Assembly: GCA_950022295.1 (NCBI GenBank)
Contig: OX465600.1
Location: forward strand, 7,130,001 to 7,194,000
DNA from: Bromus sterilis
Taxonomy: Eukaryota > Streptophyta > Magnoliopsida > Poales > Poaceae
Length of the DNA stretch: 64,000 bases
Direction of reading: 5' to 3'
The translations under genes were made by a program, and so were the position numbers. Shown one piece after another: positions 34,864 to 46,024 of the stretch (position 1 is its first letter; each line of letters begins with the position of its first letter). Below the pieces are notes generated by a model. That model had not been told where the DNA came from. It did no database searches and saw only the letters and a program-made list of their open reading frames with translations.

Positions 34864-36218
34864 TTCTTCTTTTGCATCATGCCTAGCTTAAAGGCATAAA
34901 AGAAAGCGCTTTCGGGAGGCAGCCCGCAACGAATTTAGGTTTTTATTTTTGCTTTTATTGTGTCTTGATGTTTGTTACTACTGTAGCAACATCATTGTAT
35001 CTTTATTTTTCAGCTTTGTGCCAAGTTATAGCCTCTTATGATAAGGGAAGCAAAAGTTGTGACGTGCTGTCCAGAAAACAGATTTTGTCCCTTGACAGAA
35101 AAATTCGAATCAAATCACCAGATCATCTTTTTTATCTGAATGTTTTTGAAAGCGTGCTCTATACAATTGTGAAACTTTCGTATGTTCTGAGTTTTTTTAT
35201 ATGAGTTGCAGAAGTGCCCCTAAAAAATTCTTTACTACCTGCCGTTCTGTTTTTCACAGATTCTGCCACGTTTTGCCTCTCTTCAGTTTTGCAAACCTTA
35301 AGCTTGCTTTTTCTTTGCAAAAACCTTTTGGCACTCTTGAGAAACAGTAGCTCTTCAAAATATATCTTTATATCCAGTCGGGAAAAATTATTTTATTAAG
35401 GGTACTAACCTCTCTAATCAGCTTATGATGAGTTATGTATGAAGGGAGTTTTCAAGTGTGCGATGGAAGATGATGAAAGAAGATCCAGGAGTGTCAAGCG
35501 CTCAAGCTTGGGGATGCCCCCATGCATCCCCAATAAATATTCAAGGAGACTCAAGCGTCTAAGCTTGGGGATGCTCCCGTGCATCCCCTTCTCCATCAAC
35601 AATCATCAGTTCGTCCTTCGTCTCACTATATTTTTATCACTTCATGCGTTATGTGCTATGCTTGGAGCGTCTCGCTCCTAGGTTTTATTTTTAGTTTTCT
35701 TTAGCTTTGCTTGCTGTTCATAAACAAGTTAGATCCCTTCTTACTTTGTGTGGGAGAGAAACACGCTCCACTTTTAAAATCTAGAACACATCATAGGATT
35801 TTTCCTGCTTATCTTTTTGCTGTTGTGTGTTCTTTATCTTTTCGTAGCTACTGCCATGTTTAGTTTTAGTCTTAGTTTGTATTTAGCAAGAGCCTTGGCT
35901 TTTGTTTAGTCTGTTGCTGGAACTCCTTTTAGTATTTATGTTTATCTTGTTAAAGAGAGTTGGTTGTTGCACTGAGTTGTGTCTTATCTTGAAAGTAGGT
36001 AATTGAGGTTGCTATTTAATTCTAGTAGTACCTAATGTTCTTTTGTTACTTGTTTCAATGCTAATATAGACTATTGCATGGTATGACTTGAATTGAATTT
36101 CTAACCTTGATTGCTTTACTTTTCAAAGTTCTTATATGGTTGCTAGCATGTCACCACAGAAATTATGCTGTTATCATTTACCTACTCAAGGACGAGCAGG
36201 AATTAAGCTTGGGGATGT
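34864..36218 (+). other. Non-coding 3' internal region with three polypurine-like motifs
   Basis: No coding frame replaces pol here. AAGCTTGGGGATG or a near match occurs at about 35503, 35562 and 36207. The last one lies directly before the 3' LTR and is the likely polypurine tract. The first two lie within a duplicated block of about 58 bp (35497-35587) that also repeats GCATCCCC. Confidence 0.6.
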
Positions 36219-37862
36219 TGATACGTCCAAAACGTATCTATAATTTCTGCTTGCTCCATACATGTTTTGTGTGATATTGCTATGATCTAGATACACTTTC
36301 ATACACTTTTGATCATATTTGAACTAACCTATTAACTCAGTGCACCACAATGCCAGTTCCTGTTTTCTGTTGTTTTCTATTTCAGTTTTCCCCCATATAA
36401 AAAGTGCTCCAAAAATTCGGGAAAATTCAGATAAAAAATCAGCGTGAAGGAACCTTCCGGAAGAACCTGCGTGGGGCCAGAGGGCCACCACCAGGGGCCC
36501 ATGCGCCCTGGTGGCGCGCCCTAGGGCTTGGCCGCGCCAGGGGGGCGCCTGGACCCCTGGTGGGCCCCCTGGCTGCCCCCCTTCGCCTATATATTCTCCG
36601 TCACGGGAAACTTCCGAGAACAGAACCCTTTTTCGCGATCTCTCCTCTGTTCCGACGCCGCCGCGCTTCCGAGATCGGGAGCACCAGAAGACCTCTTCCC
36701 GGCACCCTGCCGGAGGGAGGGCCGACCTCCAGTCTCCTCTCCACCATGGATGCTTCCCGGATGTCTCATGAGTAGTTTTCCTTGGACCATGGGTCCGTGA
36801 TCAGTAGCTATGTGATGTTCTCCTCCCCTCTTTGTTCTTCATGGTTTAGACCTCGTGAGCTGCCCTACATGATCGAGGCACTTTTTGTAATCTTTCTGCT
36901 ATTGCTATGCTGAGTTTGATGGGATCTGATGGATTATGAGATTATGTTCAAATTGTGATTGAGTAATATATTTGGTTATTATCTCTTATATTTTTGTTCC
37001 TAAGTAATTCTTGCATGTTCTCCGTTGCTGTTTATTGCTTTGGCCAAGTAGTAGGTAGTAACCCCAAGAGGGAACGTTATGCTCGATTGTGGGTTCATGC
37101 CCCCCCCTCCGATGACACGCTTGAGTGACAGAAACATGAGTCTAGGGGATGTGCTGTTGCCACAAGGAGGAAAACAACGGTGCTTGTAACCGCGGTTGCA
37201 AGGATTGTTTACTTTATGCAAAGTGCTTTTTAATGCAGTTGTCTGTTGCTTTGGGTTTACACTTTGGGTGGGGCTCGCAACTTAATACCAGCGAGATGTT
37301 CTGGATAGATATCTCAAGGTGGATGATTATTAGTAGATGCAGTTGGATTTCGGTCTACTTATTTTGGCGTACTGCCCGTGCTTTTGAGCCTCTTCCTTTC
37401 TTTTGTAGCATAGTTAGCATTGCGGTGCGTTCATAATCCTGTCAATTGCCCTTCTGTAATTTGTTCACCTCGCATAATAGTTTTATCGTCTTTTGGGAGA
37501 GAGACATCACTAGTGAACATCACGTATCCCGGTCCATATCCTCATCACTGTTTACACGCTCCTTTACTTTTCCGCTTTTACTTTCAATTGCTATCACTAT
37601 CCTTTGTGTTTGATCCTTTGTGAACAACAAGACCGGAGAGATTGACAACCTCTCTGAACTTCGTTGGGAACAAAGTTACTTGTGCCTTTGTGCAGGTCCG
37701 CGTCAGTAGCGCCGCTGACACCTACTTATCATCTCCGGAGTCCTACTGAAGACAAACCTTTGTATCTTTACTGAGGGAAATTTGCTGCTGTGCTACATCA
37801 CGCCTTCCACTTGGGGCTCACCAAAGAAGGGAGAGAAATCACTATCATTACCTCGCACATCA
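36219..37862 (+). repeat. 3' LTR of the gag-protease retrotransposon
   Basis: It matches the 5' LTR over its whole length and ends at 37862, followed by the GCGAG duplication. Differences include a 3-bp loss near 36730 and a 3-bp gain near 36823. Confidence 0.88.
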
Positions 37863-38161
37863 GCGAGCGCCTGGTTGCGGCGCTCCTCGAAGTGCGCCAT
37901 CCAGCGGGCGAAGTTGCCCGCCGCGTTCGCTGGGTCAGCGAGCTCGGCCTCCGTCATTGTCGCGCGGATGGCGAGGACTTCCCGGTCGAGCTGAGCGCCT
38001 TGGGGCAGCGGCGGCACCGGCACGCCGGCGGCACTGAGCACCCAGCCGCGCGGTATCCTCATGTTCGGCGGGCAGGGGTAGTTCCCCTGGGACAGGAGGA
38101 TCGCCTCAGCTTGGGTGAGGGAGCGGCGGATGCCGTTCATGTTGCGGTGATCGTGGTCCAT
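37863..38161 (-). pseudogene. N-terminal part of the passenger gene (copy 2), cut by the retrotransposon
   Basis: From ATG at 38161 the frame encodes about 100 residues, with RRSLTQAEAILLSQ, NYPCPPNMRIPRGW, VLSAAGVPVPPLP, ATMTEAELADPANAAG and ARWMAHFEERR. It is clearly related to copy 1 and has no stop before the break. The GCGAG duplication lies inside the codons for its Leu-Ala at about residue 99. The start is chosen because it lies about 106 bp downstream of the TATA box and aligns with the copy 1 start. Confidence 0.65.
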
Positions 38162-38266
38162 GGCGGGCGGATTGCGGCGAGAGGAAGACGAGACAGGCGG
38201 CGAGAGGTAGACGAGAGGGGATGAAAGGAGGAGTAGAGCGCGCGGTGTCCTTCTACGGCGAGCCCT

Positions 38267-38275
38267 CTTTATATA
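38267..38275 (-). promoter_or_regulatory. TATA box of the passenger gene (copy 2)
   Basis: TATATAAAG on the minus strand is followed by GGGCTCGCCG. The position relative to the ATG matches that in copy 1. Confidence 0.6.
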
Positions 38276-38725
38276 GCAGCGGGGGCGCACGCGGCGAGGG
38301 GGACACGCGGCGGAGCGAGGAAGACGAAACAGGCGGAGGCGCGGTCGACGGACCGTTGGGTATCTCGACGCGCCGCATTGATGCTCTCTGCGACGATTGG
38401 ACTCGTCACCTGCGCCGCATTGATTCGCTGCGGCGGCGGCAGGTGCGGGAAAGCCGAGGCGAGAGGATGACGACGACGCATGTTCACACGCCGACAGGTG
38501 GGGCGCGGCGCGAGGCGCGCGCGAAATCGCGCGCGCTTTCCTTTCATCCGGCGACCCCAAGCGACCCCCAGCGCGACGGGTTTGGCTTGGGTTCGCCGGA
38601 CTCAATTTCAGCCCAATCCGGCGCTATTTGGGCTCTTGGGGTCGCGGATGGGCGATTTTCCTCCGCCCGGCGCTATTTTCGCTGTCTTGGGGGCCTCTTG
38701 GGGGGTGCGGCTGGAGATGCTCTTA

Positions 38726-39467
38726 GCTACCATTACCTTTGGGTAGGCATTTACTTTCTGAAGTTTATTATTTAGCTAAGTTTTCCTTATCTTTACCTTT
38801 GGGTAGGCATTTATGGCTCATCAGCCCCCCTCATGAAGTTTGTATTCCTATGAACCTGTCGGTTGTGTTATAAAGCGTCTTTACCCCTCAAAAAAAAAAG
38901 CTACCGTGTGCCGCGGCATTATGTGGTCGAAAACACCAAGACTCCACGCGTCGTCACCCACACGACCCTGACGGAACCCGACGGAATCAAACGAGGCTGG
39001 CACCCACATGAGCCGTCACCATCCACCCGCGCACGGCTTCCTCCGTCACCCCCCTTCCCCTTCCCCACACCGCACGGCACCCTCCCCCTCCTCCTTCCAT
39101 GTGTCATGGTGGAACCCGTAGCGTAGATAATCCCTCGCCTCGCGTCCGTTTCTCTTCCTCGCCGCCGGCCGCCCACGGGTTGCTCAACTTTGCCCCAGAA
39201 AATTCGATACAAACATGTAAAATCCTACACGCAAGCACCAAAGTTGCAGCTTTGCTTCAACAAAACCCGCGACCTTTTCCAACAAATTTCGTCTCCGTCT
39301 CCAACACATACACTCTCTCTCGTACCATACTACGCTAGCTATACTACTATGTGCTAATTAATTAACTTAAATTAAACGCAAGGAAAGAAACGTATGCCGT
39401 GCGGGCCCCAGGTGGTTAAGCAAACCAGGGGCCCGGCGCCTGGGTTGTGTCACTACTCTCCCGGGGC
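38726..39467. other. Upstream region of the DUF3700 gene
   Basis: No gene is seen. A short direct repeat (TACCTTTGGGTAGGCATTTA) occurs at about 38735 and 38796, flanking the right end of the Harbinger-type element at its right side. The proximal 500 bp are C-rich and probably promoter sequence. Confidence 0.4.
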
Positions 39468-39474
39468 TATATAA
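39468..39474 (+). promoter_or_regulatory. TATA box of the DUF3700 gene
   Basis: TATATAA lies about 112 bp upstream of the ATG and is followed by a CT-rich leader (CCTTCCCCTCTTCTCCC), a typical grass core promoter. Confidence 0.7.
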
Positions 39475-39585
39475 ACCAGCCAGCGCCTTCCCCTCTTCTC
39501 CCACCACTATCCAAGGAGTGTGGAAGGCCACAGCAACTGAACCTGTAGAATTATCTATCTACCTTAGCTTAGCTAGGTGTTGAAG

Positions 39586-42500
39586 ATGTTGGCGGTGTTC
39601 AGCGGCGAGGTGGTGGAGATGCCGGCGGAGCTGGTGGCGGCGGGGAGCCGGACGCCGTCGCCCAAGACGCGGGCGTCGGAGCTGGTCAAGCGCTTCCTCG
39701 CCGGCGCCGACCCCGCAGTGTCCGTCGAGCTCGGATCCCTCGGCAACCTCGCCTACTCCCACGCCAACCAGTCCCTCCTCCTCCCAAGGTAATAATCATC
39801 AACTCGGAGAGAGCTAGCAAAGCTTCTCTCCCTTGAACACTTGCAAGATCGATCCATGGCGGATCGGATCCGGGATCGATCGATCGATTGATTTCTGTCT
39901 GTGCACGCATAGTTGATTGGTTGGACTGGGGCGGATCGTTTGTTGAGCTCTTTATATGCTTGCTTTTGTTCTTTAGTTAGTGATGAAGAAGGTTCGTGAT
40001 GGCGAGGTTAGCTAGCTGGTAACCATGGTCCAGTCCAGGACGTTATCTCGTTCAGTATTTGCGGATGACCTTTAGTGCTCCCTGATAACGTGGGCTCTAC
40101 TAGTCATAGTAACACGTCACATAAAGTTATTGTTTCTGAAGAGAGGAAAAGAAAAACACCCTGCACGAAAATGACTTGTGACGATCCCAACATGTTAAAC
40201 CCCGGTCCTCGGTTTTACTGCATGAACTTTGCATCATAAGTCAGATCATTGATGCAGTAAGCTATTACAGATCATTGAGGTTTATTCATGAGAACCGTCT
40301 TATCGCTGCTTAAAATAACCCGATGGAGAGTAATAAACAAGTTACTGCGTCGACCTGAAAACCAATCGTGCTTCCATGGTGCAGACACGGCGGTATACTG
40401 CGTTAGTTTAAAAAGGAATACAGGTCAATTATTTTCATCTTCCGCGCGTAATGGTTGGTGATAGTGTAATTAAAAAAATGAAAAGAAAGAGACGTGGATT
40501 GCTATGTTGGCATAGAGACCATCACGTATGCTGCTAAGGAGAAAACGCCACCACATCATATCATCTTTGGCAATTTGCAGATCAACATCATGCCACCTTC
40601 CAAAAGCATGATGTCGACTAATTCATTGACTTGGCAACAAAACATGGCCTCGTATTCTTCGTTAGGCGGCTAAACAAAAGAAAGATTCAGAGGGATAGTG
40701 ATTATCGCTTAAGAAATGGGACAAGTCCGTGATCTATTATTAGTATACTCCTGTAGTTTCTAGACGTAAGGTTCTTACGGATTGATAATAATATACCATC
40801 AGGCTGTGACAGTGACAAGGTTTTAGCAAACTGGGATTTACAGGGTGCTATGCTATGATGGCAACTCTCCCAGCCCAGAGGTTTATGGCAACTGGTCTGG
40901 GAGTATTATTTGTTTTGGTTATTGGTTGAGGGAGCAGCAGAGTGTGCTTAGGCAGCCAGTTGCTATTGATTACTAGGAAAAAACTCAAACTGGTTTTGAG
41001 ATACCCACAGATGAGGAAGAAACAAGGGGAAGGAAGATGGACCCTGTGGCCCATACGGCGGGTGGTCTCTTTCTTCGACTCGCCGCTATCATTCGTAGGG
41101 CCTGGTTGTCCTTTGATCTTATCTTATCCCCTGCTGCTGCCTGGATGCACTAAAGGAGTAGCATCCAAGGAATTTCCACTCCACACCTTCGTGAAAAAAG
41201 TCCCTTTGCACTAAAGGAGGTGTAGCAAGATTCCGATGATGACGACGACGATGACGACCGACGATGGCCTCGGGGTGAGGCAGGAGGGCGGCCTAGATAG
41301 CTGGTGGTCGGAGAAGGAGCTCGGTGGTCGTCGAAAGCAACGCCGGTGACGCAACGGCGCTGGTGTGAAACGGTGAAGGGAAAAATATCATCGACGAGGT
41401 CGCGATCGAGTATGCTTACGGATCGATGCCACATTAAAATTAAAAACATCTTATTAGAGTTTGGCTAGATGCCATTGAGAGGAGGAAAACAAAAGATATT
41501 CTTCTCTGAAAATTCTTAGGAGATCGGTTAGAGATGCTCTAGAGGAGTAGCATCCAAGGAATCTGCAGTAAGTCGTTGATGCTTCACTAAACCATACTCC
41601 TTACGTGTAGCATCCACGGAATCTGCATTCTCAAGTGCCATGTGAGTGTGCTGAGTCACTAAACCATAGCTGAAGTGCTGCTGGGCTCATCAGGAAATAC
41701 AGTATATCGGACAGAGGTTCTGATTTGACCGGTAACCTGGAATCCCAGGAACGATTCCGCTGGCCATAATGTTCAGACGAGCTTTGAATTCCAGGTTAAT
41801 TTTACAGAGTTTGTTCAAATAATCCTGGCAAGATTCGTGTTCTTATTTAGCTGAAACTTGACCGGTTTGGAAATTCAAAAAGTACCCTGTTCATTTCATA
41901 CTATGCCAGTTTCTCTGGGCAAAGAACACAACATGTCAGTTTCAGATTTTTATCTTTGTTTGTCCGTAGTGCTATATATATCTAGATATTTTTCAAAAAC
42001 AAAGTACCATAAAGAATTCGAGATGTTCTCCTGCATAAAGAATAAATTAAAGATGCTTTTACTCACTGAGATTTTGTTTGTGGATGGATCCAGGTCTTTC
42101 GCTGCAAAGGACGAGATCTTCTGCCTGTTCGAGGGAGTCCTGGACAACCTGGGCCGGCTGAGCCAGCAGTACGGTCTCTCCAAGGGCGGCAACGAGGTGC
42201 TCCTTGTGATCGAGGCCTACAAGACGCTGAGGGACAGGGCCCCCTACCCCGCCAGCTTCATGCTCTCCCAGCTCACCGGCAGCTACGCCTTCGTCCTCTT
42301 CGACAAGTCCACCTCCTCCCTCCTCGTCGCATCCGTAAGCTCGCAACCATCAAATTAATTTAATTATCCTCATCGAGAAACTTAAACAACTAAATACTAG
42401 AAAAGATTTGAAATGTCTCATTTCTACCAAGGAGGGAGGTCGACTGAAAGTCTGAAACTGTGCATGCTTTCTTGCTAATTTGTTTGGTGTATCAGGATCC

Positions 42501-42854
42501 GGAGGGCAAGGTGCCGCTCTTCTGGGGAATCACCGCCGACGGCTGCGTCGCCTTCTCCGACGACATCGACCTGCTCAAAGGGTCTTGTGGCAAGTCACTG
42601 GCGCCTTTCCCGCAGGGTTGCTTCTACTGGAACGCTCTTGGGGGGCTCAAGTCGTACGAGAACCCCAAGAACAAGGTCACCGCTGTGCCCGCAAATGAAG
42701 AAGAAATCTGCGGAGCAACCTACATGGTAAGAACTTAAAAAAGTGACATTTTGATGATTGATTCTTAGCTTGGAAGGAATAATCACGAGGAGATTCTTAT
42801 CTGAACTTCCTTCTGCAGGTGGAAGGATCTACAGTTCTTGCGGCATTTCAGTAG
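39586..42854 (+). CDS. DUF3700 / Wali7-type aluminium-induced protein (TSJT1-like), complete, 4 exons
   Basis: The protein belongs to the plant family of aluminium- and stress-induced Wali7/TSJT1 proteins, which share the fold of class II glutamine amidotransferases. Exons: 39586-39788, 42094-42334, 42496-42726, 42819-42854; all junctions are GT-AG with consistent phase, giving 236 aa. Recognisable parts are MLAVFSGEVVEMPAEL, ELVKRFLAGADPAVSVELG, EIFCLFEGVLDNLGRLSQQY, LTGSYAFVLFD and the tail VEGSTVLAAFQ. Residue 2 is Leu, so the N-terminal Cys nucleophile of true amidotransferases is missing, as is usual in this family; enzymatic activity is doubtful. The start is ATG 39586, supported by the TATA box 112 bp upstream. 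Intron 1 is long (2.3 kb). It is convergent with the hydrolase gene. Exact biochemical function is unknown. Confidence 0.93.
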
Positions 42855-43728
42855 GAGATTCTCTCGTCTCCGTCGCCGGGCAAAGCAAGCAGGCAACACC
42901 GTTCGTTGTAGATGGTGGTGGTGTAATATAATGCAACAAGGCGCGTGTAAAACTCTGTGTGTTCTTTCCTGAACTGTTCGGTTGTGCATCTGATCATCTA
43001 TGTCTCTAGTTGTTTAAATTCTCGCAATGTGTTCCAGACCGGTTGTGTTCAGTTGGATGTAACAATTAATGTACCAATAGCAAATAAGTTTCCTTCTGAT
43101 CTATACTTTTCGACAAAGGACACTTTTATTAATCTAAAAAGTAGCATCAAACGGATACAAAGCATTATAAGCTACACCCGGTCTTTGCATAACGATACCG
43201 GGTGGAAAACCCGGTTAGCTATCTTAAAATCAACAGAAAACAGTTAAGCACAACGTTAATCTAAAAAAAACTAAACATGATGTCATGCTGCACCATACAC
43301 GCAGCTTTGTCTCCTCCTTGATCATCAATCTAAGCTTCACAGATCCTTAATTAATCTCCACTAATTGAGAATGTAAACTAATCACACTTGGAAGTTGGAG
43401 TAGCAAATATTGAGGCCAATCATAATGCTTCATCGTATTACTGTAAATGTGGGCAAGATGCTGCCTTGTAAGTTGTAACCTTAATTAAGAAAGTGAGAGG
43501 GTGAAACCTTACTCTTGTTCACGACGCGACTGTTGCCAAACAACCCGACGCGAAATACTGGATATATTCATTTGAAGTTGGCACCACGTTTCTAGACTAG
43601 GGACACTGCGATTTCCATTGTCATCCAGTCAATTAGCATATACCATCAGGATAATACTGAAGAACCAATCAGAAGTCCAACAATATGCTCCATGGGTATC
43701 TCCCAGGACAGGCTGTTCTTAGACATCT
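42855..43728. other. Convergent 3' regions of the DUF3700 and peptidyl-tRNA hydrolase genes
   Basis: No coding sequence is seen. The DUF3700 3' UTR probably ends near the AATATAATG at 42926 or shortly after. 43115-43240 (TTTATTAATCTAAAA, CACCCGGTCTTTGCATAA) reads like a transposon tail. The minus-strand gene's 3' UTR lies at about 43500-43728. Confidence 0.4.
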
Positions 43729-46024
43729 TCAAAACTGCTGGTCATGTAACACCAGATGCTTATACTTCTGATCCACGTTCGACAGTCTTGCCGCCTCCGT
43801 TAAACCCTTGGTGACCACCATCTTCAGGATGTCAGCGCCCTCTTTTATGGCTGAATCAATCTAGGCTCAAAACAAAAGATGCAAACAAAACATAAGCATT
43901 TGGACATTGTCATATACATGTCATGATATAATACTTTGATGATAGTATACTGGTGTCACCAAATTCAGGCTTTGGAAACCATCTGAATGTCCAAGACACT
44001 ATCTATTCCTGACCATAGATCAATAACAGTAGCACCAATACAATATAAATAAGGCATTTGCCAGTTTGCAAGAAGCATTGCACAAAATCACCAAGATTTG
44101 ACAGAAGTAGATCAAATGTAGAGTTCGTCTTTTTTTATGTAGAGTTCGCTTAGCAAAGGGTGTTGGAGTCAATACTGTTTTGTCATACCTATCCTAGCAC
44201 ATGAACAGGATTGTCCAACTAGAACAGATGAAAGTGTTCTAAAATTAATTCATTCGTCACTAGAGCACGACTAAAATAGGCTGATGAAAAAAGGCATAAT
44301 GTGACACTACTTGAGGGTAAAAGCAATGAGGATTTTATACCCTTTCACGACCAGTCTTATTGAACCTCTGAAGCACGAAAGCTTTGGGATCCATCTGACC
44401 AGGTGGGCGTCCAATTCCTACATAAGTCAAACTTTATTTTTTGGTACTAGAAAGGAAAAGTAAATCTGACTCCTGCAGTTGCCCAACCTACCAATCCTTA
44501 ATCGGCCAAATTCTCGGTTCTTGCGAAAATGGTAGATCACACTTTTCAACCTGATAAACTAACAAGGTAAATGTTTCTTGTCAAGATCAAATAAAGCCCT
44601 TATCTACAGAACATCACATAGATGTGAGAGAGCTAATAGTATGTATCCACACACACAAAATAACAGATCTAAAGATGGAACATTCACTCATTTAAGAGTG
44701 CTCACACTCAGAAGATGATTTTCAGTAACTGACTACTACATGTCAAAGGCTATGTAAAATGGCAAGTAGAAATAAGTAAAGTGTAATTCGGTACAACTGC
44801 TTTAGATCAATGAAATAGGCAAAGCTTTTGGCTTGTTAAACTAAAAACTACAAATTTAAAGAGAAGTTCTGCCATCCCTGCTTTATCAAAGATTCAAAGT
44901 TAAGTAGCATAATGTTTACTAGTTCACTGAGACAGATATCTTCTAAGGGCATACCAACAGACTATATTAGAGGTCCAAGACATAAGTCTGACATTTTAAA
45001 ATGATAAATTACAGATCTACATTTTAAAAAAATCTGTATTTAAACACAACACACGAATATATCGTTTTCCCTTTGAAATCTTTTCACACACGAATAAAAC
45101 TCTTTGACAGAGCACATAAAGTAAAGTTTACCCACCCATTATGACGACCATATCCTCCTTTAGGTTGTAAACGGAGAACTCCACATGGGAGGTCCGTGTC
45201 ATCATATGCCTGAGACTCATACAACAAAGAAGTCAGATTTGCGAAGGCAGCTCCAATGAAGATTAGACAAAACAAAGGGCTTACGACTATGACACGGTGA
45301 AGTGACAGTTTATAATAGGCAGCAAGTGCACCAGCCTGTAATAAGATAAAAAGGAGGGTGGTCAGCATCACAAGCATTTAGCAAGTTGTCGACAGTTCAA
45401 AGTCAAGCCAGATAAAATGAATTGCATTGCAGGAAAAATGTATAGTGAGGTAGAAATCAGATAATAAATTTGAAAAATTCTTCCACAGATGTTGCTTACA
45501 GATTCACCGCTGAGATTTATGTATGTTTGAGGCTTGGCAAGCAAAACAGGGACACCATCAACCATACCTGCATCAATGGGAAGGACATCACTTCAATTCA
45601 GTTCCACTCTTTGAACTTCGGAAACAGAGTATGCACTACTAAAAGAGTAAAGAGAAACAATCTTTCATAGTGCTGATGGAGCCAAACCTTCACCAAATAG
45701 TGCTTTAAAGTGATGTGTGGCCAGGGATATACCCTGAAATTCTGCGAATGCATCTATCATATCAAATCCAACCTGCAAGGTGAAACAACACAAAAGAACT
45801 CTGAGAATAAAGCCGAGCCACTGAATACCAAACAAAAGATGAGAAGCAGAACTTACATTGTGTCTGGTGGATTGGTACTTCTCACCGGGGTTACCGAGAC
45901 CAATAAAGAGCCATGGCTGTATTACCGAGCTCGATGAAGATGGAGATAATGAGGTTGTCCGGCAGGTAGAGACATAACGCTTAGAAAGGAAGGGAGTAAG
46001 TCTTATCCAAAGCTGTCCCCACAT
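43729..46024 (-). CDS. Peptidyl-tRNA hydrolase, organellar (complete, 8 exons)
   Basis: The enzyme cleaves peptidyl-tRNA released from stalled ribosomes to recycle the tRNA. Exons (minus strand): 45857-46024, 45688-45772, 45500-45567, 45285-45335, 45136-45209, 44492-44550, 44341-44417, 43729-43860; all GT-AG, phases consistent, 237 aa. The Ser/Arg-rich first 35 residues look like a mitochondrial (or dual) presequence. Family motifs: FIGLGNPGEKYQSTRHN with the Asn45 and catalytic His55 equivalents; KPQTYINLSG with Asn102; YDDTDLPCG with the Asp127 equivalent; GRHNG with Asn148; RIGIGRPPGQMDPKAFVL. One oddity is Ile101 where most Pth enzymes have Met (E. coli Met67), from an ATA codon. The start is the first ATG after a 5' UTR intron. 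A LINE lies immediately upstream. Confidence 0.94.

Larger units (their letters stand above)
31047..37862 (+). mobile_element. Non-autonomous LTR retrotransposon with gag and protease only (Gypsy-type)
   Basis: The 6816-bp element has LTRs of 1647 and 1644 bp, TG...CA termini (TGATACGTCC ... CGCACATCA), and a perfect 5-bp duplication, GCGAG, at 31042-31046 and 37863-37867. The internal region has gag-like and aspartic protease frames (32859-34863) and then 1.3 kb of non-coding DNA. No reverse transcriptase, RNase H or integrase is present. It matches the idea of a terminal-repeat retrotransposon with GAG, which must be moved by an autonomous relative. It is inserted in the passenger frame of Harbinger-type copy 2. 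Confidence 0.85.
30585..38722. mobile_element. PIF/Harbinger-type element with passenger gene (copy 2), split by an LTR retrotransposon
   Basis: TTA flanks both ends (30582-30584 and 38723-38725). Ends are GAGCATCTCCAGCCG on the left and the inverse on the right. The subterminal sequences match copy 1 (GCTACCCAGCCGCGGCCCCA on the left; CGCCGGACTCAATTT on the right). Without the 31047-37867 insertion it was about 1.3 kb, shorter than copy 1 because the C-terminal half of the passenger frame is deleted. It carries no transposase. Confidence 0.75.

Noticed and set aside
37793..38605. 270-codon minus-strand ORF starting at 38605
   Set aside because: The TATA box at 38267-38275 lies inside it; homology to copy 1 begins only at the ATG at 38161, and the upstream part is UTR.
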